From Fastidiosipila sanguinis (lineage in GTDB: Bacteria > Bacillota > Clostridia > Saccharofermentanales > Fastidiosipilaceae): 64,000 bases of DNA. Made by a program: the position numbers and the translations under genes. The notes below the pieces were generated by a model, which ran no database searches, was not told where the DNA came from, and saw nothing but the letters and a program-made list of their open reading frames with translations. Below, one piece after another: positions 54,092 to 62,825 of the stretch (the first letter of the stretch is position 1; each line of letters starts with the position of its first letter). The stretch lies in the NCBI RefSeq assembly GCF_002998295.1, contig NZ_CP027226.1:1346001-1410000 (forward strand). The letters run 5' to 3'.

Positions 54092-56620
54092 TTATCTATC
54101 ACTTTTATCTATATATTTATTAAAAATCTTCATACTGAATCTCTCCAGCGGGATATACAACATAACACTAATAGCAATTATAGCAACTACCAAAATCAAA
54201 CTCTTTAGACTTAGGATTTGCAACATAAATATTTTTGAGAAAATAGTACCCGACATGATAGTCATAATTCCCATACATAATAGGAGAATTTCTTTTCTAC
54301 GAGTCAGAGGTTGGCAGGCCTTATATAGCATTAAATAAGTTGAGAATGCATATACATAGAAGGCAATTGTTGAAATTTCATCTGTTGGTAGAGCAAAGAG
54401 TTTAGCCAACTCCATTGCAGCTATACTCATAACGAGTCCCAAAACAGCTGTAGGTATAGCTTTATACAGAACATTAGCGAGGAACTTACCACTAACTTTT
54501 CTAGTATCTTTCTCCATAGTTAAGAAAAATCCTGGGAACCCTACCATAACTCCTGAAACAATAGAGATTTGTATTGGTTGCCATGGATATAAAAGACCTA
54601 ATAATATACAGAATATGGTAATTAGCAAAATACCCATATTTTTATTTAGGAATAAAGATGCCGTTCTCTCAATATTGTTTATAACCTGTCTACTTTCATC
54701 CAAGACTTCAGGCATCTTAGAGAAATCCGAGTCTGCCAAAACTACATCCGCTATTTGACTTGCAGCATCAACACCTGAGGCCATTGCAATACCCATATCA
54801 GATTTTTTCAGCGCTAATACATCGTTAACACCATCGCCAACCATGGCTACTGTTTTGCCATCATCTTGTAAAGCTTCAATTAAAACTCTTTTTTGCTCTG
54901 GTGTTACTCTCGCAAAAATTGTGTACTTTGTGGCAGCTTTTTTAAGCTTATCTTCGGTATCTAAAGATCTAGCATCAATCGCTTTATCGGCGTCTTGGAT
55001 TTTTGCTTCTTTGGCAACTGCTCTAACAGTTTCTACAGCATCACCAGAGATAACTTTAATAGCCACACCTTCGTTAGCAAAATAACTGAATGTCTCTACA
55101 GCTTCAGCTCTTACTGGGTTGTTCAAGCATACCAAGCCTAATATCTCTAGTTGGCCTTCTAATTTAGCTTCATCTTCTGCAAAAATGTCTTCATCTGAAT
55201 TTTCCTCAAACTCATATTTAGCCAGGGCTAAAACTCTTTCGCCTTTGTTAGAAAGCTCATCTGTTAAATGTAAAAATGTACTCTCTGCATCCTTAATCAG
55301 AATCTCTGGCGCTCCGATCACATATGCCAAAGACTTTTGTGTTTTTTGCGTGTTATCTTGATCTACTTCCACTGCTGAGAATTTATTAGCAGAGCTAAAA
55401 GGCAATATTCTCTTAACTTTATAAGCTTGATTATTTATTTTCTTACTGTGAGCTATGTCTGAATTGTCTTTACTCTGTTCAGATTTAAAACTCGAAAACT
55501 CTTTATAATATTCCTGTAGGCTAATCATAGTGTTGCTATCTTCGCCCATACTATTGACTAAAGTTATTAAAATACTTTCTATTTCGTCACTGACCGGTTC
55601 GCCATTCTCATCTAGCACGGAGCGTAGTTTCATTTCAGGATCAGTTATCGTTCCTGTTTTGTCCAAGCATAAAACATCAACCCTGGCCAAAGACTCAATA
55701 CTGTTCATATCTTGAACTAATACGCCTTTTTTTGCTAAACGCAGGGTTGCAGCAGTTAAAGCAATGCTAGTAAGTAAATAAAGTCCTGAAGGAATTAGGC
55801 CAATAATTGATGCTGCTGTGCTTTCAACACTGACTTTCAATGGAGCGCCAATACGTACATACTGATTCCAGAATAGTATTCCTGCTACAGGGATTATTAA
55901 TAAACCTATAACTTTGATTAATACATCTAAAGAGCGCATCATGCCAGTAGATTTAACTTCTTTTGCCGCTTTAGCTTCTGCTTCAAGCTTAGCTACATGA
56001 GTATCTGAGCTAACTTTTTCTACAATAGCTTTGCCTGAGCCTGTCACTACAAAGGTCCCTGAAAAAAGCTCTTCATCAACAATTTTTTTGATATCTCTTG
56101 ATTCCCCAGTTACCTGAGATTCATTCATTTTCAGTTCACCGGATAGTAAGCGTGCATCGACAGACAGCTGATCTCCGGCTTTTAACACCAAGATATCATT
56201 TAAAACTATCTCTTCGTTTTTAACTTTCTGAACTTTTCCGGATCGTAAAACTGTAGCTTCTGACTGATTCAAGAAATTAATTTCACGCAATTGCTTCCTA
56301 GACCTTATTTCTTGCACTATACCAATAGTGGTATTTATCAGGGCAACTACAATAAATAACAGATTTACGTATGACTTAAATATTAGTAAGACAACAAAAA
56401 TAGCAAACAGCACAAAGTTAAAATACGTAAGAAAATTATCTCTAACAATTTCAATATTTGATTTGAAGTTTTGTTTGCTGGCACGATTATAATTCCCAGC
56501 TTTAATTTGGGCCTCTACTTGTTCTTGACTTAATCCATATTCCAAGTCGGACGCAGGCGCAGGTATATTTAATTTAGGTTTTCTTTTTCCTTTTTTTATT
56601 TTTCTTTTCCTAGCGCTCAT
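54092..56620 (-). CDS. CtpE-like cation-transporting P-type ATPase
   Basis: An 842-residue P-type ATPase of the inner membrane. After a Lys/Arg-rich N-terminus come GLSQEQVEAQIKAGNYN and ten or so membrane helices. Phosphorylation motif DKTGTITDPE is at about 320; the hinge motif GDGVNDVLALKKSDMGIA is at about 594. There is no CPC metal motif, so it is not a heavy-metal pump. The N-terminal pattern and length resemble mycobacterial CtpE, implicated in calcium uptake. ATG 56620 is preferred over a TTG five codons earlier because GGAG lies nine bases before it. Ion specificity is inferred. Confidence 0.82.
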   Translation of the reverse strand: MSARKRKIKKGKRKPKLNIPAPASDLEYGLSQEQVEAQIKAGNYNRASKQNFKSNIEIVRDNFLTYFNFVLFAIFVVLLIFKSYVNLLFIVVALINTTIGIVQEIRSRKQLREINFLNQSEATVLRSGKVQKVKNEEIVLNDILVLKAGDQLSVDARLLSGELKMNESQVTGESRDIKKIVDEELFSGTFVVTGSGKAIVEKVSSDTHVAKLEAEAKAAKEVKSTGMMRSLDVLIKVIGLLIIPVAGILFWNQYVRIGAPLKVSVESTAASIIGLIPSGLYLLTSIALTAATLRLAKKGVLVQDMNSIESLARVDVLCLDKTGTITDPEMKLRSVLDENGEPVSDEIESILITLVNSMGEDSNTMISLQEYYKEFSSFKSEQSKDNSDIAHSKKINNQAYKVKRILPFSSANKFSAVEVDQDNTQKTQKSLAYVIGAPEILIKDAESTFLHLTDELSNKGERVLALAKYEFEENSDEDIFAEDEAKLEGQLEILGLVCLNNPVRAEAVETFSYFANEGVAIKVISGDAVETVRAVAKEAKIQDADKAIDARSLDTEDKLKKAATKYTIFARVTPEQKRVLIEALQDDGKTVAMVGDGVNDVLALKKSDMGIAMASGVDAASQIADVVLADSDFSKMPEVLDESRQVINNIERTASLFLNKNMGILLITIFCILLGLLYPWQPIQISIVSGVMVGFPGFFLTMEKDTRKVSGKFLANVLYKAIPTAVLGLVMSIAAMELAKLFALPTDEISTIAFYVYAFSTYLMLYKACQPLTRRKEILLLCMGIMTIMSGTIFSKIFMLQILSLKSLILVVAIIAISVMLYIPLERFSMKIFNKYIDKSDR

Positions 56621-56696
56621 ACCAAGTCTCTCCAAAATCTCAAATATTTAACTTAATATTATAAAAGCTATTTTTACTAATATAATGAAAATTATT

Positions 56697-58913
56697 TTAA
56701 ACTTTCATTACAATTAGATTATCTACAACAGTAAAAACACCTGTAGATCCCCTATAAAAGGTCCAATCTGGCATTTTCTCATAGGATTCGCATTGAATCT
56801 CAAAAGCATCAATTTCTAGTCCTTTACCTAAGTCGAAAGTTAAATCTAATTTTTCTATTTCTCTTTCAGCACGATACTCGCTTAAATCCTTAGATTCAAG
56901 GACTTCAAAATCAGACTCACCTGCTTTTTTAACTAGAAGTTTTACTTCTTTCGGACAAATTATACCTTGCCTATGGTTATACAAGAATCCAATTTTTATT
57001 GAAGAAATTTTTTCTGGTCTATCTAATTCTGCTTTTACATTAAAATTGTCTAAAGTCCCTATCCAGTTTCCATCAATAAAGTCTAAGCTACCTCGCTTAT
57101 CACTCAATAGGGCAGCTGGTCCGTCCTGGTTAAACATATCACGTTTATCAAGCACGGCATCGGTACTTAATGTCATATTTTTTAATCTATACTCAGAATT
57201 TTTTTCTGGGAATTCGATTGCAGATTCAAGATCTTGAATGACTTTCTGATACGCACTTTCCTTATCAGGGTTTGAACTATTCTCAACTCTGGCGCTGTCT
57301 GAAATTATTGCCATATTTTTTTCATACAGCTTGCCATATACATCAGATAAATCTTTTTCGCAAATTTCTGCTTTACTCAAATCAGAAAACTTAATTATTA
57401 TCTGGTCTTCTTCACTATTAATTTTTACGCTGTCGGCAGATAATTTCTCAAATTCACCTTTAGCCAAGTCTAATTCATATGGGAAAGATTCATATTCTAG
57501 ATAAATCTTCTTGCCTTCAACTGATTTTAGTACTGGCAAATATTCAAAGAGCAGACCAAATCTCCCAGAAAATTCAACTCTATCTGGGAACATTTTAATA
57601 CTGATTTCGCCATCTTTATTCTGTGCATTAATCTCACTTGAATAGGCATCAATAGCACTAAAACTAATCTCCTCAATGTCATCTAACTCTAATCCTTCAG
57701 CGTCAAGCAGTTTAATGAACGGTCTCTTTCCATACTCTTGTTTCCATATTTGTGGGAAAAGTAATGGTGGGCAGTCATAAAAACTAGCCGCTGTCTTAAT
57801 ACTTTCATCTAGATAACGGGACTTGTAATTTTCTTCAAATTTAAAGAAGTCTCTAATTCTGAGCTTTTGTTTTTCGTATAGGAAACTTAGTCTATATTCA
57901 CTACTTGCATAATTCAAAGCTTCTAATCGATCTGCACTCCAGTCAGTAGTTCCTTGGTAGGACATTGGCGGAGTCAATTCAAAAGATTCGCTAAAGAAAT
58001 TCGCAGTTTCTGCCATTGTCTGTACAAGCAATTTACCTTCAGCTCTTAATTTATTTACCGTCTCAATTTGTGGTATATAACCTGGGGCAATATTAGGCCA
58101 GAGGAAATTGTTCTCTTGCCCAACTTGTAAATAATTAATACCCACTGCATCTTCATCTGTAATTCTGGCAAAAGTCCAAGGTATTCTCTCGCCTCTACCA
58201 CTTATTGAACTAGGTTCTAAAGTGTGGACACCAAAAATAGTATCTCTTACATTCTGCTCAAACATAAAAATAGGATCTGGTCCTAACAATCTAAAAATCG
58301 GGAGCTTGAGTTGTTTCTGCTCGCTCTGTGCAGGCACGTTAAGATTATTGACACTTGGATAATATGGACCATTTGGATAGCCGCCCCATAATGTAAAACC
58401 GTCGGTCGCTATCTGATCTCGACAAACTGCTGCAGCCACAATTCCATATTGCTCTTTAGCATATTCCAATGTGCATTCGTCCAATACCCAAGATCCAATT
58501 GATTGAGGATAAACTCCATAAATCTCCTTAAAATCTTGCATATAGGCATCGACTATTTTTATTCTTTCTTCTGGCTCATAGGCAATAGAGTAGGCACTAT
58601 CTACTCTATCATCGTACTCTTCGCCTCTTTCACCTCGGAATTGAACACCAGCTCGCTCACATAACTCAGCTGTTATCTCCCACCAGGCTGATATTGCCAG
58701 TTCATTTTCTTTTTTATAGGTTTTTATGAGTTTCTGATACTCTTCATCCATTAAGGCATCATACTTTAACGCTACTGTAGAAGGTAAGTTAAACTTAGCT
58801 AATACAGTCAATTGATTCTCCAAGGTCTCAAAATCGTCAATTATAAATTTAGAAGGTTCTTCATGTGACTTTCTGACAAAGTTATAAATATTAACTATAG
58901 CAAGCTTATTCAT
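56697..58913 (-). CDS. Large glycoside hydrolase/deacetylase-like protein (DUF3863-like)
   Basis: A 738-residue protein. The first 400 residues look like a TIM-barrel or deacetylase-type domain, with IVNIYNFVRKSHEEP, SAWWEITAELCERAGVQFRGERGEEYDD and PQSIGSWVLDECTLEYAKE. This resembles DUF3863 proteins annotated near carbohydrate genes. The C-terminal half appears as beta-rich domains, the last one discoidin-like (DWTFYRGSTGVFTVVDNLIV). No signal peptide. The start ATG at 58913 overlaps the stop of the antiporter gene (ATGAATAA), so translation is coupled. Catalytic residues are not identified. Carbohydrate modification is a tentative guess. Confidence 0.55.
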   Translation of the reverse strand: MNKLAIVNIYNFVRKSHEEPSKFIIDDFETLENQLTVLAKFNLPSTVALKYDALMDEEYQKLIKTYKKENELAISAWWEITAELCERAGVQFRGERGEEYDDRVDSAYSIAYEPEERIKIVDAYMQDFKEIYGVYPQSIGSWVLDECTLEYAKEQYGIVAAAVCRDQIATDGFTLWGGYPNGPYYPSVNNLNVPAQSEQKQLKLPIFRLLGPDPIFMFEQNVRDTIFGVHTLEPSSISGRGERIPWTFARITDEDAVGINYLQVGQENNFLWPNIAPGYIPQIETVNKLRAEGKLLVQTMAETANFFSESFELTPPMSYQGTTDWSADRLEALNYASSEYRLSFLYEKQKLRIRDFFKFEENYKSRYLDESIKTAASFYDCPPLLFPQIWKQEYGKRPFIKLLDAEGLELDDIEEISFSAIDAYSSEINAQNKDGEISIKMFPDRVEFSGRFGLLFEYLPVLKSVEGKKIYLEYESFPYELDLAKGEFEKLSADSVKINSEEDQIIIKFSDLSKAEICEKDLSDVYGKLYEKNMAIISDSARVENSSNPDKESAYQKVIQDLESAIEFPEKNSEYRLKNMTLSTDAVLDKRDMFNQDGPAALLSDKRGSLDFIDGNWIGTLDNFNVKAELDRPEKISSIKIGFLYNHRQGIICPKEVKLLVKKAGESDFEVLESKDLSEYRAEREIEKLDLTFDLGKGLEIDAFEIQCESYEKMPDWTFYRGSTGVFTVVDNLIVMKV

Positions 58914-60660
58914 GGTTGCCCTTATCCTCAACATTTTCTTCTAATAATTTGATATCAGCTTCTCCTGAAATATCTTCTTCAAGAGCAGCTTGCTCAAGTG
59001 TAGCAGCTTCTTCCGCTTCTTTAACCCTAAGCTCAACATGTTCTTGATCTTGGTTCTCTGGTTCATCTTCGTAATGGATGTGAGCTTCATCATCAAAGAG
59101 CAATAAGACTCTATCTCCAGGTAATAACATTGTGTCACCTTCTGCTGGAATCAAGACATCATTTCTAGCAATGGTTAGAATTAATTTATTCTCACTTAGA
59201 TTCAAATCTCTTAGTTTATGGTTAGAATATGGATGGTTTTCGCTTAAAGTAAACTCAATTAAATCTTGACCATACTCATCAAAGTATTCAGCACCACCAA
59301 TAACGACTACGTCGCCTTCTTTGAACTCAACATTACCTCTAGGAATAACAGTCTCACCATTTCGCTCTATTTTGGCAACAATATAGTCGAAGTTCATATT
59401 AAGATCTTTAACTTGCTGACCAATTAAAGTACTACCTGGTTCTATTACTGTTTTTAAGAAACTAATTCGACCTTTATCAGAGTGAGCATTAAATGAAGTG
59501 TATTTCGTATCCGAAGGATCAACCATTTTTGTCCATTTAGCAACTGGACTCATCAATGAACCTTGTATTAGAGAGGAGACTAAACAAATTCCAAACACAA
59601 TGTGATAAATATCTATACTAAAGTTAGCTCCACTGTTTACTGCCATAATAGCAAAGGCAATCGCCGCTGCACCTCTTAAGCCTGCCCAAGATAAAGTTAG
59701 CAACTGATTAAATTTAAGCTTAAATGGAAGCATTAAACCAAATACAGAAACTGGACGACTTACAAATGTCATAAACAACATAATTACAATAGCTATAGGT
59801 AAAGTCGCCAAAATTTTCTCAGGAGTTGCTAAAAGACCTAAGATAAAGAATAAGCCAATATTCATAAGTTCAGATAAACCGTCAAAGAAGAATACGATAT
59901 CTCTTTTGCCCAGGAATTGCTTATTACCTATAGTAATACCAAATATGTAAACAGCTAAGAAGCCATTACCACCAACTAGAACGGTAAATGAATATGCTAA
60001 TAGTGCCATCGCTGACATAAATACTATAGCTAAACCATCTTTGGCCAAGTTGATAATTTCAAACAATTTAGAGACTAGCCAGGCAAAGGCAAAACCTAAA
60101 ATCAGACCGAGTGAAATTTGCATAATTATCATTATAGGAATTGAAATTTCTGTTCCTAAAATCAGTGACAAGAAAATCATAGTTAATGTATATGCAAAGG
60201 GGTCGTTGGAACCACTCTCGAGCTCAAGTATAGAACCTGTTCTATATTTAAGATTTAAGTTTTGTGAACTTAGTGCGTTTGCAACTGAAGCATAGTCTGT
60301 AGAACCTACAATAGAGCCCAATAAGAAACTTTCTAATATAGGGAATTTTAAAACATAGTAAGCAAAAGCACCTGTTATTAATGCGGTTGCAGCTGTACCT
60401 AAACTGGATAGAACTGCAGCCTGTTTAACCACTGGTTTACCCATCTTCCAGCTAGTACCAAATCCACCATAAAACATAATAATAACTAATGCTAAAGTGG
60501 AAAACTTATCCGCTATATAGTAATTATCAAAACTTATAAAATTATTTGCAACTAAACCTAAAACTAAGAAAAGTAATAAAGAAGGTAAACCTGTCCTTCT
60601 TGAAAAGTTAATTGCAAATATAGCTAAAACTAATACTATTGCTACTAAAAAAAATCCCAT
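58906..60660 (-). CDS. K+/H+ antiporter of the CvrA/NhaP2 type
   Basis: A 584-residue CPA1-type antiporter. Twelve to thirteen hydrophobic segments (about 1-385) include LPSLLLFLVLGL, the acidic ion-site segment GSIVGSTDYASV and LSWAGLRGAAAIAFAI. Two TrkA-C-like regulatory domains follow (about 415-465 and 485-530), with IPRGNVEFKEGDVVVIGG and PAEGDTMLLPGDRVLLLF. The last 50 residues form an acidic Glu/Ala-rich tail. AAGGAG lies before ATG. It would export K+ (or Na+) in exchange for protons and is probably gated by a nucleotide through the TrkA-C parts. Its stop overlaps the start of the deacetylase-like gene. Confidence 0.87.
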   Translation of the reverse strand: MGFFLVAIVLVLAIFAINFSRRTGLPSLLLFLVLGLVANNFISFDNYYIADKFSTLALVIIMFYGGFGTSWKMGKPVVKQAAVLSSLGTAATALITGAFAYYVLKFPILESFLLGSIVGSTDYASVANALSSQNLNLKYRTGSILELESGSNDPFAYTLTMIFLSLILGTEISIPIMIIMQISLGLILGFAFAWLVSKLFEIINLAKDGLAIVFMSAMALLAYSFTVLVGGNGFLAVYIFGITIGNKQFLGKRDIVFFFDGLSELMNIGLFFILGLLATPEKILATLPIAIVIMLFMTFVSRPVSVFGLMLPFKLKFNQLLTLSWAGLRGAAAIAFAIMAVNSGANFSIDIYHIVFGICLVSSLIQGSLMSPVAKWTKMVDPSDTKYTSFNAHSDKGRISFLKTVIEPGSTLIGQQVKDLNMNFDYIVAKIERNGETVIPRGNVEFKEGDVVVIGGAEYFDEYGQDLIEFTLSENHPYSNHKLRDLNLSENKLILTIARNDVLIPAEGDTMLLPGDRVLLLFDDEAHIHYEDEPENQDQEHVELRVKEAEEAATLEQAALEEDISGEADIKLLEENVEDKGNHE

Positions 60661-60688
60661 ATATTTCTCCTTCTATAGTGGCTCTTAT

Positions 60689-61468
60689 CTAATAGAAAAA
60701 GTCATCATCAGAGTCAATATCTTCATAGTCTTCATAGTCTTCAAAACTATCTAACCCATCATAATCTTCATCTTCTTCATAATTATCATCATCTTCGTAG
60801 TTCTCATAATCTTCGTAGTTTTCGTAACCTTCGTAATCATCATCTTCTTCAAGATCGTCATCCTCTTCGAGATCATCATCATCAAAATATTCTTCATCGA
60901 CTGCATTATAAGCAGCCAAAAAATGTTCTAAGTCATCAAAATCATCAAAATAAGTAATTTCTTGATTCTCCATATTTTCATAATTATCTTCGATAACTTC
61001 ATATTGACCATGTATTTCACAAAAATGCATATTTTCATCATCATAATCTTGATTAATGCCATGGAAATCTTCAAAAGTTTCAACTGCATCTACAATATCG
61101 TCATAGCTTATGATTCCTTGATCTAATTGCTCCATAATTTCTTCAAGCATTTTTCGGTCTTCTGCTAGATCCTTATTGAAGCGTTCTTTAATTAACTTTC
61201 GTAATTCATCGGTCAAAAATATTACTGTGCTAGTAAATTCTCTGTCTTCAATCTTTAAATAAATACCTGTCCTATCAACTTTGTTATGAATAATCAAGTC
61301 AGTATTATCATCATTTAAAGCTTGGATTTCTAGGTGAAATCCATCAATAAAGCTAATTAGTTCTTCAGCTGCTCTGCGAAAATCTTCATTACTTTCTGCT
61401 TCAGAGAATTTTTTTGCCAATTTTTGGGTCATCAAAATATTAATACTAGACCATTCTAATAAAGTCAT
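60689..61468 (-). CDS. Protein with Asp/Glu/Tyr repeat tail
   Basis: A 259-residue protein of unknown function. Residues 1-140 form a mostly helical soluble domain (EFTSTVIFLTDELRKLIKERF). The last 80 residues are almost only Asp, Glu and Tyr, with units such as DDLEEDD and YEDYEDYE. Extreme acidity suggests binding of cations or basic proteins. ATG 61468 has GGAG seven bases upstream; the longer frame is disfavoured. It lies 28 bases upstream of the antiporter gene on the same strand and may be co-transcribed. Confidence 0.62.
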   Translation of the reverse strand: MTLLEWSSINILMTQKLAKKFSEAESNEDFRRAAEELISFIDGFHLEIQALNDDNTDLIIHNKVDRTGIYLKIEDREFTSTVIFLTDELRKLIKERFNKDLAEDRKMLEEIMEQLDQGIISYDDIVDAVETFEDFHGINQDYDDENMHFCEIHGQYEVIEDNYENMENQEITYFDDFDDLEHFLAAYNAVDEEYFDDDDLEEDDDLEEDDDYEGYENYEDYENYEDDDNYEEDEDYDGLDSFEDYEDYEDIDSDDDFFY

Positions 61469-61523
61469 AGATATTCTCCACATTCCAAATAATAATTAAA
61501 TTATAACATTAGTTGTATTGACT

Positions 61524-62807
61524 CTAATCTACTTCTTCCCAAAGATTTCTCAAAAACTTGGATGTCATGACTGTAAACTCATCATAAGTAATAGAGTTAA
61601 AAGTTGGATTAAAATTATTAAAATAAACATTTTTACCATCGACTTTATAATAAAATTCTGGACCTAAAAATCTAAGTTTTTGCTCAATAGTATAGTCTTC
61701 GCCCTTAATTTTAATCTGCTCTTCAGCATCATTCTTTATAACAAAATCGTAGGAGAATTCATATTTTTTATTGTTAGCACCAGTGAAGGAGAATTTTTCC
61801 ACGCTTCCTTCTAGACTAGGATAATTGCTTCTTTCGAGTATTCTATAGAGAGTAGCCATCTGGATTGATTCTGTGCCATAGGAATTATTAGCTAAGTCCT
61901 TCCAGAACTTAACATCAGGCTCCTTATCTTTATCTTCTGAGTACTCTAATATATTTTCTAAGGTCATCTCACCTAGGTCAATATATCTGAATTGATAATT
62001 ATCTCTACTTGTATCTGCTACAGCTGCCTCAATTTGTTCTTTGGTGTATTTATCCAGACCAGTTTGACTCTGTATTGAGAATATCAAATCGTTATACTCC
62101 ATTTCATTGGCCAAAACCTTATCATCTGGATTCTGAGACATATCATAAGCACCGCATAGAACCTTAAAATCTTCAGCTATTTCGCCCTTATCTGCGTAAA
62201 AAAGAAATCTAAGATTAAAGCCTGGATATTCAGCTTTTAACTTTTGATCTAGTTTTCTAGCTAGGTTTATTGTTGCTCGCATGTCTTCAGTATCTGTAAA
62301 CTGCAATCCCAATCTTGCGACTGAATAATCTAAATATTTAGGTAATTCAATAATTTTGCTCTGCTCTTCAGAGCTAAAGTCTTTAGTTACTTCTGGCAAA
62401 ATCTTATTAAGAAGTTCTAATTGAAAATCTGTAGCAAAAGTTGTCTTGTAATAGTCTGCACCAATAACTTTGCTGTAGTCTAAATAGACATTAAATTTGC
62501 CGGCAATTGAATTATTAAAAACCCAGATAATCTCAGGGTCAGACAGACTATTGTAGTTTGTCTCTTCAGAAACTTTTCGCTCTTCTACGAATTCAAAATC
62601 CATACCTGGATATCTAGATTCTAGATACTTCTTAGCTTCTGTTTCACCTGGAATATCTGGGTAATTATCAAAAATATAATCTTGATTTTCCTCTGCAGAA
62701 AAATCATAAACTTTACTTGGAGTTTCAGCTTTGCAAGATGTCAAAAGCAACACTGATAGCATAACTGCTATTTTTTTAGTAAATCCTATCTTCCTTTCTC
62801 TTGTCAA
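61524..62807 (-). CDS. Putative lipoprotein
   Basis: A 427-residue exported protein. The N-terminus has basic residues, a hydrophobic core (KKIAVMLSVLLL) and a lipobox LTSC with Cys25, so it should be lipidated and anchored outside the membrane. The mature part is mixed alpha/beta without a recognised domain; it contains two similar-looking stretches around YPGMDFEFVEER and YPGFNLRFLFYADKG, hinting at an internal duplication. The start is TTG with AGGAGG about ten bases upstream. It lies 18 bases downstream of the heavy-metal ATPase gene on the same strand. Confidence 0.7.
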   Translation of the reverse strand: MTRERKIGFTKKIAVMLSVLLLTSCKAETPSKVYDFSAEENQDYIFDNYPDIPGETEAKKYLESRYPGMDFEFVEERKVSEETNYNSLSDPEIIWVFNNSIAGKFNVYLDYSKVIGADYYKTTFATDFQLELLNKILPEVTKDFSSEEQSKIIELPKYLDYSVARLGLQFTDTEDMRATINLARKLDQKLKAEYPGFNLRFLFYADKGEIAEDFKVLCGAYDMSQNPDDKVLANEMEYNDLIFSIQSQTGLDKYTKEQIEAAVADTSRDNYQFRYIDLGEMTLENILEYSEDKDKEPDVKFWKDLANNSYGTESIQMATLYRILERSNYPSLEGSVEKFSFTGANNKKYEFSYDFVIKNDAEEQIKIKGEDYTIEQKLRFLGPEFYYKVDGKNVYFNNFNPTFNSITYDEFTVMTSKFLRNLWEEVD

Positions 62808-62825
62808 AGCTAAATGTCCTCCTCA

